Counted from the first letter of the stretch, positions 35,882-44,818 are shown. The stretch: DNA of 64,000 nt from AL-N1 sp039178835 (GCA_039178835.1 JBCDFA010000001.1:1-64000); one strand, 5' to 3'. Numbers and translations: made by a program. The notes: generated by a model not told the origin, from the sequence alone.

Positions 35882-37141
35882 TTATGATACGGCCATAGTG
35901 CGATATTGTGTGTCCAGTTCAAAGTTTTGGGCGGCTGTGTCAGCAATCGAATCGCCTATGGCCAACGACGATGTTGCTGCGGGAGAAGGTGCATTTCGTA
36001 CATGAATGATCCGATCATCCTGGTTAAAAACAAAATCATCAACAAGGCTGCCATCTGGTGCCAATGCCTGGGCACGTATTCCTGAAGGACCTTCTACTAC
36101 ATCTTCTGAACGTATTTCTGGTACAAAGCGTTGAGCAGCCTTGACAAATAGATCTTTGCTAAAGTCACGAATCATTTCATCTAGCCCTGTACGCCAGTAC
36201 TTCAAAGCCAGTGACTGAAAACCACGGTAACTCATGGCTTCCCATAAATCCTGTGGGTTGATATCCCAGCGTTTGTATCCTTCTCGTCCAAAGGCCAGTA
36301 CCGCATTTGGTCCCAACCACATTGAACCATCCATTCGTAATGTGGAATGTACGCCGAGGAACGGAAATTCTGGATCAGGGACCGGGTAAATAAGCGCTCG
36401 AATCAAATGTTGTCGTTCTGGTTTGAGAACATAGTAGTCGCCACGGAAAGGAACGATCCGTGGCTCACGTGGAGCACCGCTCATCGCTGCAACTCGATCA
36501 GCATACACCCCTGCACAGCCAATTAAAAACCGTGTTGTAAAGGAGCCTGTCGTTGTTTGCACACGTACCTCAGTGGTTTGACGATCTATAGAGGTAACGC
36601 CACAATTGGTCAGAATGGTGCCTCCTGCTGTCTGGACCTCCTCAGCATAGGCTTCTGTTACTTGCTCATAATCGATAATACCAGTCTGTGGTGAGTAGAT
36701 AGCTTTAATACCGGTTGCATGTGGCTCGATCTCATGGAGCCGCTCAGGACCTATCATTTCGACTCCAGGGACTCCATTGGCGATCCCACGCCGATAAATC
36801 TCTTCCAGTCGTGGAATCTCAGCTTCTTCTGTTGCCACAATGACCTTACCACACAGATTGTAGGGAATGCCTCGTTCTTCACAATATTGGATGAGGTCTG
36901 CCTTTCCTTGCACACACATACGGGCTTTGAGTGAACCAGGAGTGTAGTAAATTCCTGAATGCAAAACCCCACTGTTACGCCCTGTTTGATGCTGGGCGAT
37001 GGCAGGTTCTTTATCTAACACTGTTAATCGCAATGTCGGATAACGCTTCAGAAGTGTACGTGCTGTTGCAAGACCAATAATGCCTGCCCCAATAATGGTT
37101 ACATCAGTATGGTGCCCTTCTGCAGAACCGTTTGTGGTCAT
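35882..37141 (-). CDS. lhgO: L-2-hydroxyglutarate oxidase
   Basis: About 419 residues from ATG 37141; an in-frame ATG at 37162 has no ribosome site. FAD-binding motif VTIIGAGIIGLATARTL, GRNSGVLHSGIYYTPGSLKA and YVLKPERQHLIRALIYPVPDP are typical of LhgO. The enzyme oxidises L-2-hydroxyglutarate to 2-oxoglutarate and passes electrons to the quinone pool. It is a stand-alone gene between two unrelated genes. Confidence 0.93.
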   Translation of the reverse strand: MTTNGSAEGHHTDVTIIGAGIIGLATARTLLKRYPTLRLTVLDKEPAIAQHQTGRNSGVLHSGIYYTPGSLKARMCVQGKADLIQYCEERGIPYNLCGKVIVATEEAEIPRLEEIYRRGIANGVPGVEMIGPERLHEIEPHATGIKAIYSPQTGIIDYEQVTEAYAEEVQTAGGTILTNCGVTSIDRQTTEVRVQTTTGSFTTRFLIGCAGVYADRVAAMSGAPREPRIVPFRGDYYVLKPERQHLIRALIYPVPDPEFPFLGVHSTLRMDGSMWLGPNAVLAFGREGYKRWDINPQDLWEAMSYRGFQSLALKYWRTGLDEMIRDFSKDLFVKAAQRFVPEIRSEDVVEGPSGIRAQALAPDGSLVDDFVFNQDDRIIHVRNAPSPAATSSLAIGDSIADTAAQNFELDTQYRTMAVS

Positions 37142-37261
37142 AGCTGTGCCCCCGTTGATCATAAAGCTTTGTGCTTGATTATAGGTAACATTATAACAGG
37201 GGCCAGATTGTCTCTCAATGAATCCGATACGAACATCTTTTAAAGGTTTTTTGTTGACATA

Positions 37262-37308
37262 CTAAAAGGGTGTCAGATAACAAATTGCTTGTACTGACAC
37301 CCTTTCTT
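37262..37308 (-). terminator. Intrinsic terminator of the VWA lipoprotein gene
   Basis: AAAGGGTGTCAG (37305-37294) pairs with CTGACACCCTTT (37276-37265), a perfect 12-bp stem, followed by TTAGTATG on the minus strand. It separates the VWA gene from lhgO. Confidence 0.85.
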
Positions 37309-37328
37309 ATCATCATAGGTTATTTAAT

Positions 37329-38789
37329 TTAGGTTGCCCCAACGGCCCGTGCAAGTTCTCGCTGGATAACTTGCACAACCAGATCGTCAAGCCGTTCAAC
37401 AGTAAAGGCATCAGGATCAACATTGTGCGTTGTTGTCTCACCTGGTGTTCCTGCTTCCTGCCCTGGTTGATAGGTTAAGAAGATAAAGGTGGCTAGCGTT
37501 TGTTGGGCTAATTGACGGAAAACATATTCTGCGTGATCATCCGTATTGCTGGCTGCGATTGGATAAATCTTGATGCCTTGCGTGACTGCGGCTCGGACTT
37601 CATCAACGTAGTTGTAATTGTTCGGCTCGTGGGGTGGTGCATCGGCAACAAGGAACACTAATCGCACCGCGTCGTCTGACCATGTTACTTTATTCATCGT
37701 CTCATGCAATCCTTCGTTGAGTGCCTCTGGTTCATCGCCGCCGCCATCAGCAGACACACTCAAGAGCAACTCTTCGAAAGCATCTACATCTGAAGTGAAA
37801 TCATAGGTGCGTGTCACAAAATCATCGCCATGATCACGATAGGCTACCAATCCAAAGCGTAACTCTGGTCGTGGTGAGAATTGGTCAATACGATCAGCAA
37901 TACTTATAATTGTTTGCTGAATTTGTGCAATCTCGTCTCCCATGCTGCCTGTCGCATCAAGCAAAAAGAGTACATCAAGGCGTGGCTGTTCTGGGCGTGC
38001 TTCTGCTCCCTCCAGCATATACGAGAAGGTCTCCTCCTGCCCACGGCTAAGCGTACCTTCTACCGCAGCGTTGCCCTTCTCGATCAGGACGCGTAGGGTT
38101 TGGCTACTGTCATTGATTCCCAGTGCCTTTGGAAAAGCAACGGTTGAACCACCGGCATAGGTGCGCCCTTCAAAGACTTGTTCTTCACCATCGAACAGCC
38201 GTACACGGGCATCAAGCACAGGTTGTTGCTGATCATTCGTTACCGTGAGCAGATACCGTTCGCTTACATCGATAATACGTCCTGGTGGGCTATAGAATGA
38301 GGAAAGGTAGGCCTGATATGCCGTAAAATCAGCATTGTCATCAACTTCGCCTGCCCTGAGTGGTGTTCCCTGTTGTTCGTTTTGCGTTGTCTGTTCAGGT
38401 GGTTGAATCTGTTCTGGTGGAGCAGGTGTTGGTGCGGGGCCACGGATTTCGGCTGCTGGCTCTGATGCAGCAAAATGTTCGTCCTCTGCTACACTACCTT
38501 CCTCTGAGGGGTTTCGGCTTGTTTCTGGTGGTGCCTCCATTGACTCTTCTACTGGCGCCTCTTCTTCTACAGGTGCATCTATAGCCCCGTGTCTAGATGT
38601 TCCTGTGGCATCATCGCCTGCGGAACCTGATACTGACTCTTCTGCTGGCGCCTCTTCTTGTTCACGGTTAACTGCACCTGTCGGTTGATTGACTCCGCTA
38701 CTAACTGAGCCACTTCCACCACACGCGGCAAAGAGGGGAAGTAGCAGTGCAAGAAGCAGGACAATCACAAGAGGAGATCGGTGGTACAC
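37329..38789 (-). CDS. VWA-domain lipoprotein
   Basis: About 486 residues from GTG 38789, which has AAGGAGG six bases upstream; the frame is open further back but without a site. Lipoprotein signal ending in LPLFAACGGSG. A long Glu/Pro/Ser-rich disordered region (about 25-150), a small beta domain, then a von Willebrand factor A domain with the metal-ion site DATGSM and later Thr and Asp. Likely surface-exposed and involved in binding; the partner is not known. It follows murT by about 90 bases and has its own terminator. Confidence 0.88.
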   Translation of the reverse strand: MYHRSPLVIVLLLALLLPLFAACGGSGSVSSGVNQPTGAVNREQEEAPAEESVSGSAGDDATGTSRHGAIDAPVEEEAPVEESMEAPPETSRNPSEEGSVAEDEHFAASEPAAEIRGPAPTPAPPEQIQPPEQTTQNEQQGTPLRAGEVDDNADFTAYQAYLSSFYSPPGRIIDVSERYLLTVTNDQQQPVLDARVRLFDGEEQVFEGRTYAGGSTVAFPKALGINDSSQTLRVLIEKGNAAVEGTLSRGQEETFSYMLEGAEARPEQPRLDVLFLLDATGSMGDEIAQIQQTIISIADRIDQFSPRPELRFGLVAYRDHGDDFVTRTYDFTSDVDAFEELLLSVSADGGGDEPEALNEGLHETMNKVTWSDDAVRLVFLVADAPPHEPNNYNYVDEVRAAVTQGIKIYPIAASNTDDHAEYVFRQLAQQTLATFIFLTYQPGQEAGTPGETTTHNVDPDAFTVERLDDLVVQVIQRELARAVGAT

Positions 38790-38877
38790 AATAAGCCTCC
38801 TTGTGTAAGAGCATCTGAAGTAATACATACGCATGACGTTGTATCTCTTACAAAGGTTCCCGCTGGAGATTTGCTTG

Positions 38878-40365
38878 TTAGTCCTCCCAGAATGGACGGA
38901 CCCAGCCGCGTTGTGCGAGGTCTGCGCGGAGTTCTAGCATGGCGGTATATGTTGGTAATACATAGAGGGTTTGATCTTGCGGTAATTGCTGTATCGCATT
39001 ATCTATAGCGTGAGAAAGCTCTGGTTCAATATGACAGCATTCTTCTGGAATGCCAGCATACTTAAGACGCACTGCCATATCCTCTGCACGGGTGCCACTG
39101 ATGACGATATGTGAGACGTGTTTGTTGAGCTGCTCAAAGTCGGCATCCCACAACCACGATACGTCGGTACCATCGGCATGTTTGTCATTAATGGCAATAA
39201 GCAAATGCAAACGACGAGGTGTGGATTGGTCGCTAGCGCTGATCAACATACGTACTGTCTCACTTGCTCCTACCGGATTTTTGATCAACGCCAGCAATAG
39301 TGGCTTCCCGTCTGCATCAATGTGCTCGATCCGACCAAATGCAGCGTCAAAGTGTTCAAGGGTGGTGCGGATTTGCCTGGGTGGAATGCCTAATAAGAGT
39401 GCCGCTGAACTGGCCGCAAGAGCGTTTAAGGCGTTGTACAGACCTGGCAATGGAAGACGGCTCTCAAAAGCTCCTTCTGGATACAGAAGAAAGAGCCGAC
39501 TGGCAGAGGTTCCTTCAAGGTCAAGGCGTTCCAGTCGGTACTTTGGTGATGGTCGGTGTTTGTCACATTGGGGGCAGGTATAATGGCCGATATGTGCATA
39601 AAAAATAGTACTGTACGTATATGGTGCACCACACGAATGACAGAATTGAGAATCGGCAATGTGCACAGTATGGTTGCTGGCGTGACGGGTATCTTCAAGT
39701 CCATAGAAAACAATCTGTGCCTTGAGCCCCTGTCCAAGATTGGCAATAGCTGGATCATCGGCATTCAGCAGGACGGTCGACGTTTCGGGCAGTTGGGTGA
39801 GTGCTGCATGCCATTGTTGTGCAATTGTGTCAACTTCCCCATAACGGTCGAGTTGGTCTCGAAAAAGGTTGTGCAAAATGATGAGGCGTGGTTGTGTTTC
39901 CCAAAGTGCTTCTGGCAGTGCTGCCTCATCGGTCTCGAACAGTGCTAATGATGCGTGTGGTTGTCCGGTCAAGGAGCTTTGTGTGAGTGCTGTTGCGGTC
40001 AGTCCGCTTAGGAGATTTGCACCGGCACGGTTGTGAATCAGCTCGTAGCCGTGGTCAGTAAGAATATTGGCAAGTAAGCGTGCCATGGTTGTTTTGCCAT
40101 TAGTACCCGCAATGAGTATGACCCCCTGATCAAGCTGTGCACTCAATCGGTGTAGTATATCCGGGGCTAGACGACGCGCGATAGTACCGGGGAGTGTTGT
40201 TCCTCCACCAAATTGCAAAACACGACTGGCGAACCCTGCTGTTTTGCCGATAGCAATAGCTGTGTAAAGGCGTATGTTGTGCAAATTGAACTTGTACTCC
40301 AGAATTATCCATGTCTTTGATACAGAAGCACGCGGTATTGTAGGGGTGTTTAGAATAACTGTCAA
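38878..40365 (-). CDS. murT: Lipid II isoglutaminyl synthase, MurT subunit
   Basis: 495 residues. Mur-ligase ATP loop LIAGTNGKTTMARLL, NRAGANLLSG, and a four-cysteine zinc ribbon insert (CHSC and CPQC) typical of MurT. The C-terminal DUF1727 domain ends TLYVLPTYTAMLELRA. MurT with GatD amidates the D-Glu of lipid II. gatD normally lies next to murT but is not beside it here. The first about 27 residues may be untranslated: a TTG at 40284 starts a more typical N-terminus. Sigma factor terminator lies just upstream. Confidence 0.9.
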   Translation of the reverse strand: MTVILNTPTIPRASVSKTWIILEYKFNLHNIRLYTAIAIGKTAGFASRVLQFGGGTTLPGTIARRLAPDILHRLSAQLDQGVILIAGTNGKTTMARLLANILTDHGYELIHNRAGANLLSGLTATALTQSSLTGQPHASLALFETDEAALPEALWETQPRLIILHNLFRDQLDRYGEVDTIAQQWHAALTQLPETSTVLLNADDPAIANLGQGLKAQIVFYGLEDTRHASNHTVHIADSQFCHSCGAPYTYSTIFYAHIGHYTCPQCDKHRPSPKYRLERLDLEGTSASRLFLLYPEGAFESRLPLPGLYNALNALAASSAALLLGIPPRQIRTTLEHFDAAFGRIEHIDADGKPLLLALIKNPVGASETVRMLISASDQSTPRRLHLLIAINDKHADGTDVSWLWDADFEQLNKHVSHIVISGTRAEDMAVRLKYAGIPEECCHIEPELSHAIDNAIQQLPQDQTLYVLPTYTAMLELRADLAQRGWVRPFWED

Positions 40366-40379
40366 TGTGATGGGAAATC

Positions 40380-40412
40380 AAACAAAAGCGCCAGCAATAC
40401 TGCTGACGCCCT
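40380..40412 (-). terminator. Intrinsic terminator of the sigma factor gene
   Basis: GCGTCAGCA (40409-40401), GTAT loop, TGCTGGCGC (40396-40388), then TTTTGTTTG on the minus strand. It lies about 40 bases past the sigma factor stop. Confidence 0.9.
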
Positions 40413-40451
40413 TTCAAAAACCAATATCTTTTATTTCAAAATCATCTTATT

Positions 40452-41108
40452 TTACCAAGCATCACCAGACTGTAAACCTCGGGTTGACAATAACGATTTT
40501 AATTTATGGAGACCTAAACGAACACGAGTCTTAATTGTTCCAAGTGGTCTATCTAATTTTGTTGCGATTTCCTGATGTGACATACCCCCGAAATAAGCCA
40601 TTTCCACTGCTTGACGCTGCGATTCCGGCAACTGACTCAGTGCATCGGTTATCACACGACGCCGCTCTGAATTCCAAGCTGTTTCTGCAATATCTATTTT
40701 GTCATCAGCTAACTGCTGAATAAGGGGGTGCTCCACGTCTTCATAAACAGACACAGGACGTGAACGCATACGTCGTAGCTCGTCAATACATAAATTATGA
40801 GCTACACCGAATAGCCATTGTGCTACACGGCCTCGATCCTTTTCAAAGCTACTACTGCGGCGCCAAACACGCCAGAACACTTCTTGCACCACATCTTCTG
40901 CCAATTCAGAATTTTTGACAATGCGAAGTGCCATTCGATAAATAACTGCTCCATATCGATCATACAGCACTTCCAAAGCTTGACTGTCTCCCATGGAGAT
41001 TGCTTCAATTAACGCATTATCATCTAGTTCGGCTGTCTTCCCTGGTAACACGGAAGTTCCCAAGGAGGTTGGATTAGGTGGGTAACTCTGTGTGCGTTCG
41101 ACTGCCAT
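40452..41108 (-). CDS. ECF-type sigma-70 factor
   Basis: 218 residues. Sigma region 2 with YDRYGAVIYRMALRIVKN and DVVQEVFWRVWRR; region 4 with LPESQRQAVEMAYFGGMSHQ and LDRPLGTIKTRVRLGLHKL. It resembles SigK-like ECF sigma factors. A 28-residue N-terminal extension precedes region 2. No anti-sigma gene lies next to it, so control may be transcriptional: it has a consensus promoter and its own terminator. Confidence 0.93.
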   Translation of the reverse strand: MAVERTQSYPPNPTSLGTSVLPGKTAELDDNALIEAISMGDSQALEVLYDRYGAVIYRMALRIVKNSELAEDVVQEVFWRVWRRSSSFEKDRGRVAQWLFGVAHNLCIDELRRMRSRPVSVYEDVEHPLIQQLADDKIDIAETAWNSERRRVITDALSQLPESQRQAVEMAYFGGMSHQEIATKLDRPLGTIKTRVRLGLHKLKSLLSTRGLQSGDAW

Positions 41109-41163
41109 AACTTGTACTGCTCCTACCCTTATAGGGATTTGTATGCCTCAACTTTGTAGAAGG

Positions 41164-41192
41164 AGTATACGATACATACCAGGTTTTGTCAA
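41164..41192 (-). promoter_or_regulatory. Promoter of the ECF sigma factor gene
   Basis: Consensus TTGACA (41192-41187), 17-base spacer, TATACT (41169-41164) on the minus strand. The predicted leader is about 50 bases. This is a housekeeping-type promoter and so not evidence of autoregulation. Confidence 0.85.
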
Positions 41193-41229
41193 TACTTTGA
41201 ACAGCTATTGCAAAAACTTTTGATTCAGC

Positions 41230-41260
41230 AAAGCGATGGCTTATAACAAGCCATCGCTTT
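41230..41260 (-). terminator. Hairpin after the 149-residue hypothetical gene
   Basis: AAAGCGATGGCTT / AAGCCATCGCTTT is a perfect 13-bp stem with a 5-base loop (41230-41260). It is followed only by a short T stretch (TTTGCTG), but its position 40 bases past the stop fits a terminator. Confidence 0.75.
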
Positions 41261-41299
41261 GTCTCGGAACATTATGGGAACTTTAAGAAATCCTGAGAA

Positions 41300-41749
41300 T
41301 TAGGAAGTAAACATAAGTGTACGATCAGGCATGCTAAACATTTTGTCATCAGATGGATTGGCATGCCATTCTGTCTGCGTGCTGAATGGTGTTTTTTCTC
41401 GCTCCTCTTCAAAGTCATCATTGTGGTAGTCGTCAATGATAACTGCGCCACGCTCTTGTGACCAAGCAATCAGATCATCCATAGAAAACCAACCTGTGCG
41501 GTAGTTGCTTTGGTCATGTGGATTAAGCCAGAAACGCACTTCGCCATCCATCCATTGCCAGCGCTCTAACGAGTACCAGTCTTTTCCCTGGTTCTGGAGC
41601 GTAGCTTTTACCTCTTCCAGCAAGTGTAACAAATCTGGTAGGGACAGCCCTTTGGTTTGGCGCATCTCAAGAATGCGGCGATTACATTCGTTTCGCAAGT
41701 CTTCAAGCTCATCTATAGTCAAAGTATCAAAGTCAACCATTGCGATCAT
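41300..41749 (-). CDS. Hypothetical protein, H-NS-like N-terminal region possible
   Basis: 149 residues from ATG 41749, which has GAGGT eight bases upstream. Not firmly recognised. The first 50 residues (LTIDELEDLRNECNRRILEM...) look like a helical dimerisation region. A middle part with WQWMDGEVRFWLNPHDQSNY contains many aromatic residues, and a Glu/Asp-rich C-terminus follows. No signal or membrane segment. It is transcribed alone, downstream of tandem 40-bp repeats that probably regulate it. Confidence 0.6.
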   Translation of the reverse strand: MIAMVDFDTLTIDELEDLRNECNRRILEMRQTKGLSLPDLLHLLEEVKATLQNQGKDWYSLERWQWMDGEVRFWLNPHDQSNYRTGWFSMDDLIAWSQERGAVIIDDYHNDDFEEEREKTPFSTQTEWHANPSDDKMFSMPDRTLMFTS

Positions 41750-41831
41750 TTTGGGATACCTCACAATTCTAGTGGTAATTATCCGTTGTGATTACATAAT
41801 GTATCTTGTGATCTTCGTATCCTTTACACTC

Positions 41832-41861
41832 ATTATAAAACGATAGTTATGACAGGCGCAA
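41832..41861 (-). promoter_or_regulatory. Promoter of the 149-residue hypothetical gene
   Basis: TTGCGC (41861-41856), 18-base spacer, consensus TATAAT (41837-41832) on the minus strand. The two 40-bp repeats begin 18 bases upstream of the -35 box. Confidence 0.65.
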
Positions 41862-41878
41862 CGGGATTTTTTGCAATA

Positions 41879-41958
41879 AAAGATAAGAGTTTTGACATCT
41901 GTCAGGTCATATTTCTCCAAAGATAAGAGTTTTGACATCTGTCAGGTCATATTTCTCC
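41879..41958. repeat. Perfect tandem repeat, 2 x 40 bp, with palindromes
   Basis: Two identical 40-base units (41879-41918 and 41919-41958). Each contains TGACATCTGTCA, a perfect 12-base palindrome. They lie upstream of the promoter of the 149-residue hypothetical gene and after tRNA-Cys. A related partial ATGACAGG lies at the -35 box. The arrangement suggests binding sites for a dimeric regulator. Confidence 0.9.
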
Positions 41959-42035
41959 ATGGTTACACCTTCTATAGCATGTACGACCAAAATGGCGTAG
42001 TTGTTTCACTCCTTTATTTGGTGGCCAGGTAAATA

Positions 42036-42070
42036 CAAAAAAGCACACTGTACTATCACAGCATGCTTTG
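42036..42070 (-). terminator. Intrinsic terminator after tRNA-Cys
   Basis: AAAGCATGCTGT pairs with ACAGTGTGCTTT (one internal TG/TG mismatch), 6-base loop, then TTTTTTG on the minus strand, about 12 bases past the tRNA end. Confidence 0.85.
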
Positions 42071-42081
42071 CCAATATCGTA

Positions 42082-42156
<75 letters not shown>

Positions 42157-42165
42157 ACATTCAGG

Positions 42166-42194
42166 ATTCTAGCATAATCATTATGTCCTGTCAA
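42166..42194 (-). promoter_or_regulatory. tRNA-Cys promoter
   Basis: Consensus TTGACA (42194-42189), 17-base spacer, TAGAAT (42171-42166), with the start site 5-10 bases before the tRNA. Confidence 0.85.
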
Positions 42195-42360
42195 AGCTAT
42201 TGATTTACGGCTCTTTTTGTGATAGGATACAGGTATGTTTAAGATAAAAAAAGTGTACATATGTGCCGTTTTGTGCTACTAAGATTGTTTTATACACATT
42301 CAGTAGTAGTTGTTTGAATATAAACATTACCTGCGTAATATTATAGATTTTACTACTTTA

Positions 42361-42398
42361 CCCCATATCTATGTACACGATGTGGGGTTTTGTGTTTT
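42361..42398 (+). terminator. Terminator-like hairpin upstream of the patatin gene
   Basis: CCCCATAT and ATGTGGGG form an 8-bp stem (one G-U) with an 11-base loop, then TTTTGTGTTTT on the plus strand. No plus-strand gene ends here: the nearest plus-strand gene upstream stops at 35877. It is therefore a candidate attenuator of the patatin gene or the end of a small RNA. A weak TTGAAT-19-TATTAT pair lies upstream at 42314-42344. Confidence 0.6.
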
Positions 42399-42434
42399 CA
42401 TTACTCACAATGGTGTGATATCAGGAGTTGACCT

Positions 42435-43364
42435 ATGCAAGCTTTTGTTTTAAGTGGTGGGGGAAATCGTGGAGGAATTCAGGCAGGTGCGCTACTTGCT
42501 CTTATTGAGCGTGGTGTAAAGCCTAAGCTTATTGTAGGCACGTCGGTTGGCGCCATTAATAGTGTTGCACTCGCTGCTGACCCGACGCGCACAGGTATAG
42601 ATCGTGTCGTTCGCTTGTGGCAAAATGTACGGCGCATTGATGTTTTTCCCGGTAACCCACTCACTGTTGGCTGGCGTATTCTTACAGGTCAAGGAAGCTT
42701 ACATGATCAACGGAATTTTCAGCACTTTATTCGTGGAATGACACCAACAGATATTAAGTATTTTGCGGATCTCCACATTCCGTGTATTGTCACGGCCACA
42801 AAGTTAGGTTCAGGTGAATTGCATCTCTTTGGTGTTGATAGGCAGGATTTGCTTATGGATGCTTTGATGGCTAGTACGGCTGTTCCGCCTTTTTTTGCGC
42901 CCTACCGCTACAAAGGTGAGTGGTTGGTGGATGGTGCTGTTGTAGCTAATTTACCGCTTGTTCCTGCATTAGAGCGCGGTGCACAGACGATCTATGTGCT
43001 GGAGATTATGGAGGAACATCGGCCAGCAGGTACCTATGGTTTGTTGCAAACACTTTCATCAGCCTTTCGTGCAATGTTGCGACGCCAACACGATATGGAA
43101 CGTCGTATTGCCGTGCTAAAACGTCGAGGTATTGCCATCCACACGATCAGGTTGTCGACCGATCCCGATCTGGCCTACGATAATTTTCGTACAACTGCTG
43201 CACAGGTTACAACCGGATATGATATAACCGCACGTTACCTTGATGAACAAATATCATCTGCTTCGACCACAAACATCATGGCTGGCATTGTGCGAAACCT
43301 CCTATCTCAATACCGGAATCGAAAACCTGGCGTTCCCACACCTTCTCGGAGCACCCCAACATAA
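42435..43364 (+). CDS. Patatin-like phospholipase
   Basis: 309 residues. Oxyanion motif SGGGNRGGIQ, nucleophile Ser in GTSVG and catalytic Asp in VDGAV, so the Ser-Asp dyad is intact. It resembles the RssA/YlbK type of cytoplasmic patatin acyl hydrolase. A basic C-terminal segment with MLRRQHDMERRIAVLKRR may bind membranes. A T-rich hairpin lies upstream and may attenuate expression. The gene stands alone. Confidence 0.9.
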   Translation: MQAFVLSGGGNRGGIQAGALLALIERGVKPKLIVGTSVGAINSVALAADPTRTGIDRVVRLWQNVRRIDVFPGNPLTVGWRILTGQGSLHDQRNFQHFIRGMTPTDIKYFADLHIPCIVTATKLGSGELHLFGVDRQDLLMDALMASTAVPPFFAPYRYKGEWLVDGAVVANLPLVPALERGAQTIYVLEIMEEHRPAGTYGLLQTLSSAFRAMLRRQHDMERRIAVLKRRGIAIHTIRLSTDPDLAYDNFRTTAAQVTTGYDITARYLDEQISSASTTNIMAGIVRNLLSQYRNRKPGVPTPSRSTPT

Positions 43365-43474
43365 ACCAAGTTGCAGGGCCGTTCATACCTGTCGATACTG
43401 GGTATCGGTATTATTTGTGGTACTATTGAATATATCGATACACAGCAGTTCTAGTACAATTTTATGGAGGCAAC

Positions 43475-44344
43475 ATGCGTCTTGTTACGTATCGTGATTC
43501 GGAGGGTACACATATTGGTGCACTCAAGGATTCTGTAGTAGTTTCGCTTGATTCTATTGCACCTGATATGCTTACATTCATAGATAGAGGGAGTGAGGCA
43601 CTTACAGCAGCACGTGATGCACTTGAACAGGCTAAGGTGACTACACCACTTAATGATATACAATTGTTAGCACCCATTCCTCGTCCGCGCCAGAATGTCG
43701 TGTGTATTGGCATGAATTATGTGGCCCATGCCATAGAGTCAAACAAAGCACGTGGTTTGGAGCCAAAATTGCCAGAATATCCAGTCTTTTTTACCAAAGC
43801 CCCCAATACTGTATGTGCTTTAGATGATGAGATTCCTCTCGATCCGCGTGTGACAGAACAGATGGATTATGAAGTAGAACTGGCTTTTATTGTCGGTCGT
43901 GGAGGAAAGAACATCTCCCGTAATGATGCCCTCAGCCATGTCTTTGGCTACACAATTGTGAATGATATTTCGGCCCGCGATCTCCAGATAAAGCATCAAC
44001 AGTTCTATAAGAGCAAGAGTCTTGAACGAAGTTGTCCAATGGGTCCCTATATTGTCACTGCCGATGAGATTCCTGATCCTGCGGCATTGAATATCTGTTT
44101 GCGATTAAATGGTGAAACCCGTCAGGAATCCACAACTGGTGATCTCATTTTTAATATCCCGGCGACAATAGAATCATTATCGTTTGGTGCAGTGCTTGAG
44201 GCAGGGACGATTGTTTCTACTGGCACACCAAGTGGTGTAGGTATGGGGAGAACACCACCAGAGTACTTACGCGCTGGTGATATGATGGAGGCTGAGATAG
44301 AAGGAATAGGTATTCTGCGTAACCGCATTGTTGCAGCCAAATAG
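43475..44344 (+). CDS. Fumarylacetoacetate hydrolase family protein
   Basis: 289 residues. Metal-binding acids lie in QMDYEVELAFIVG and NDISARDLQ, with the IGMNYVAHA opening and GDLIFNIPATI and TGTPSGVGM near the end. The family includes hydratases, isomerases and oxaloacetate decarboxylases, so the substrate is open. ATG 43475 has GGAGG about four bases upstream. Confidence 0.92.
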   Translation: MRLVTYRDSEGTHIGALKDSVVVSLDSIAPDMLTFIDRGSEALTAARDALEQAKVTTPLNDIQLLAPIPRPRQNVVCIGMNYVAHAIESNKARGLEPKLPEYPVFFTKAPNTVCALDDEIPLDPRVTEQMDYEVELAFIVGRGGKNISRNDALSHVFGYTIVNDISARDLQIKHQQFYKSKSLERSCPMGPYIVTADEIPDPAALNICLRLNGETRQESTTGDLIFNIPATIESLSFGAVLEAGTIVSTGTPSGVGMGRTPPEYLRAGDMMEAEIEGIGILRNRIVAAK

Positions 44345-44377
44345 TTCAATCTGGGAGGACTCAAGATAGTCCTTGGT

Positions 44378-44406
44378 TTGAAAAGTTAGGCTTAAGTTTT
44401 TATAAT
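44378..44406 (+). promoter_or_regulatory. Promoter of the mini-glutaredoxin gene
   Basis: TTGAAA (44378-44383), 17-base spacer, consensus TATAAT (44401-44406). The leader is about 70 bases. Confidence 0.8.
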
Positions 44407-44481
44407 GGAGAGTACTAATACTTGTATGACCTTCTTGTATTTGTGCTATTTGTAACCTGAATATTTGGAATAATCATTACT

Positions 44482-44748
44482 ATGACAAGTCAACAAATTA
44501 CTATTTATGGCACTACTTGGTGCGGTGATTGTAAACGGGCTATTCGTGTGTTGGATAACCATGATCTAGGCTACAATTATATCAATATTGAGAATGATGA
44601 GGCAGCCTGTCGGTACGTGGAAGAAGTAAATAATGGGAATCAGAGTGTCCCAACTATCGTTTTTTCTGACGGCTCGATTATGGTTGAGCCATCATCTGCC
44701 AAACTTACAGAAAAACTGGTGTCACTACAGTTGATTACACCATCGTAG
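44482..44748 (+). CDS. Glutaredoxin-like thiol reductase (mycoredoxin/NrdH type)
   Basis: 88 residues, thioredoxin fold. Active site TTWCGDCKRA, cis-Pro loop SVPTIVFSDG. The CGDC motif resembles mycoredoxins or glutaredoxin-like NrdH. It reduces disulfides or mixed disulfides in the cytoplasm. Own promoter and a strong terminator, so monocistronic. Unlike the DsbA-like lipoprotein, both cysteines here are encoded normally. Confidence 0.9.
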   Translation: MTSQQITIYGTTWCGDCKRAIRVLDNHDLGYNYINIENDEAACRYVEEVNNGNQSVPTIVFSDGSIMVEPSSAKLTEKLVSLQLITPS

Positions 44749-44773
44749 TTCTTTCTTTTCTACATATGTATTC

Positions 44774-44805
44774 AGCCCTGGTATCAAACCAGGGCTCTTT
44801 TTTAT
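44774..44805 (+). terminator. Intrinsic terminator of the mini-glutaredoxin gene
   Basis: AGCCCTGGT / ACCAGGGCT, 9-bp perfect stem with a 5-base loop, followed by CTTTTTTATTTG on the plus strand. Confidence 0.95.
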
Positions 44806-44818
44806 TTGTTGTCTCTAT

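Noticed and set aside
39050..39583. Plus-strand open frame of 177 codons
   Set aside because: It is the complement of murT and has no recognisable domain or ribosome site.
41879..41958. CRISPR array
   Set aside because: Only two directly abutting copies without spacers and no cas genes nearby.
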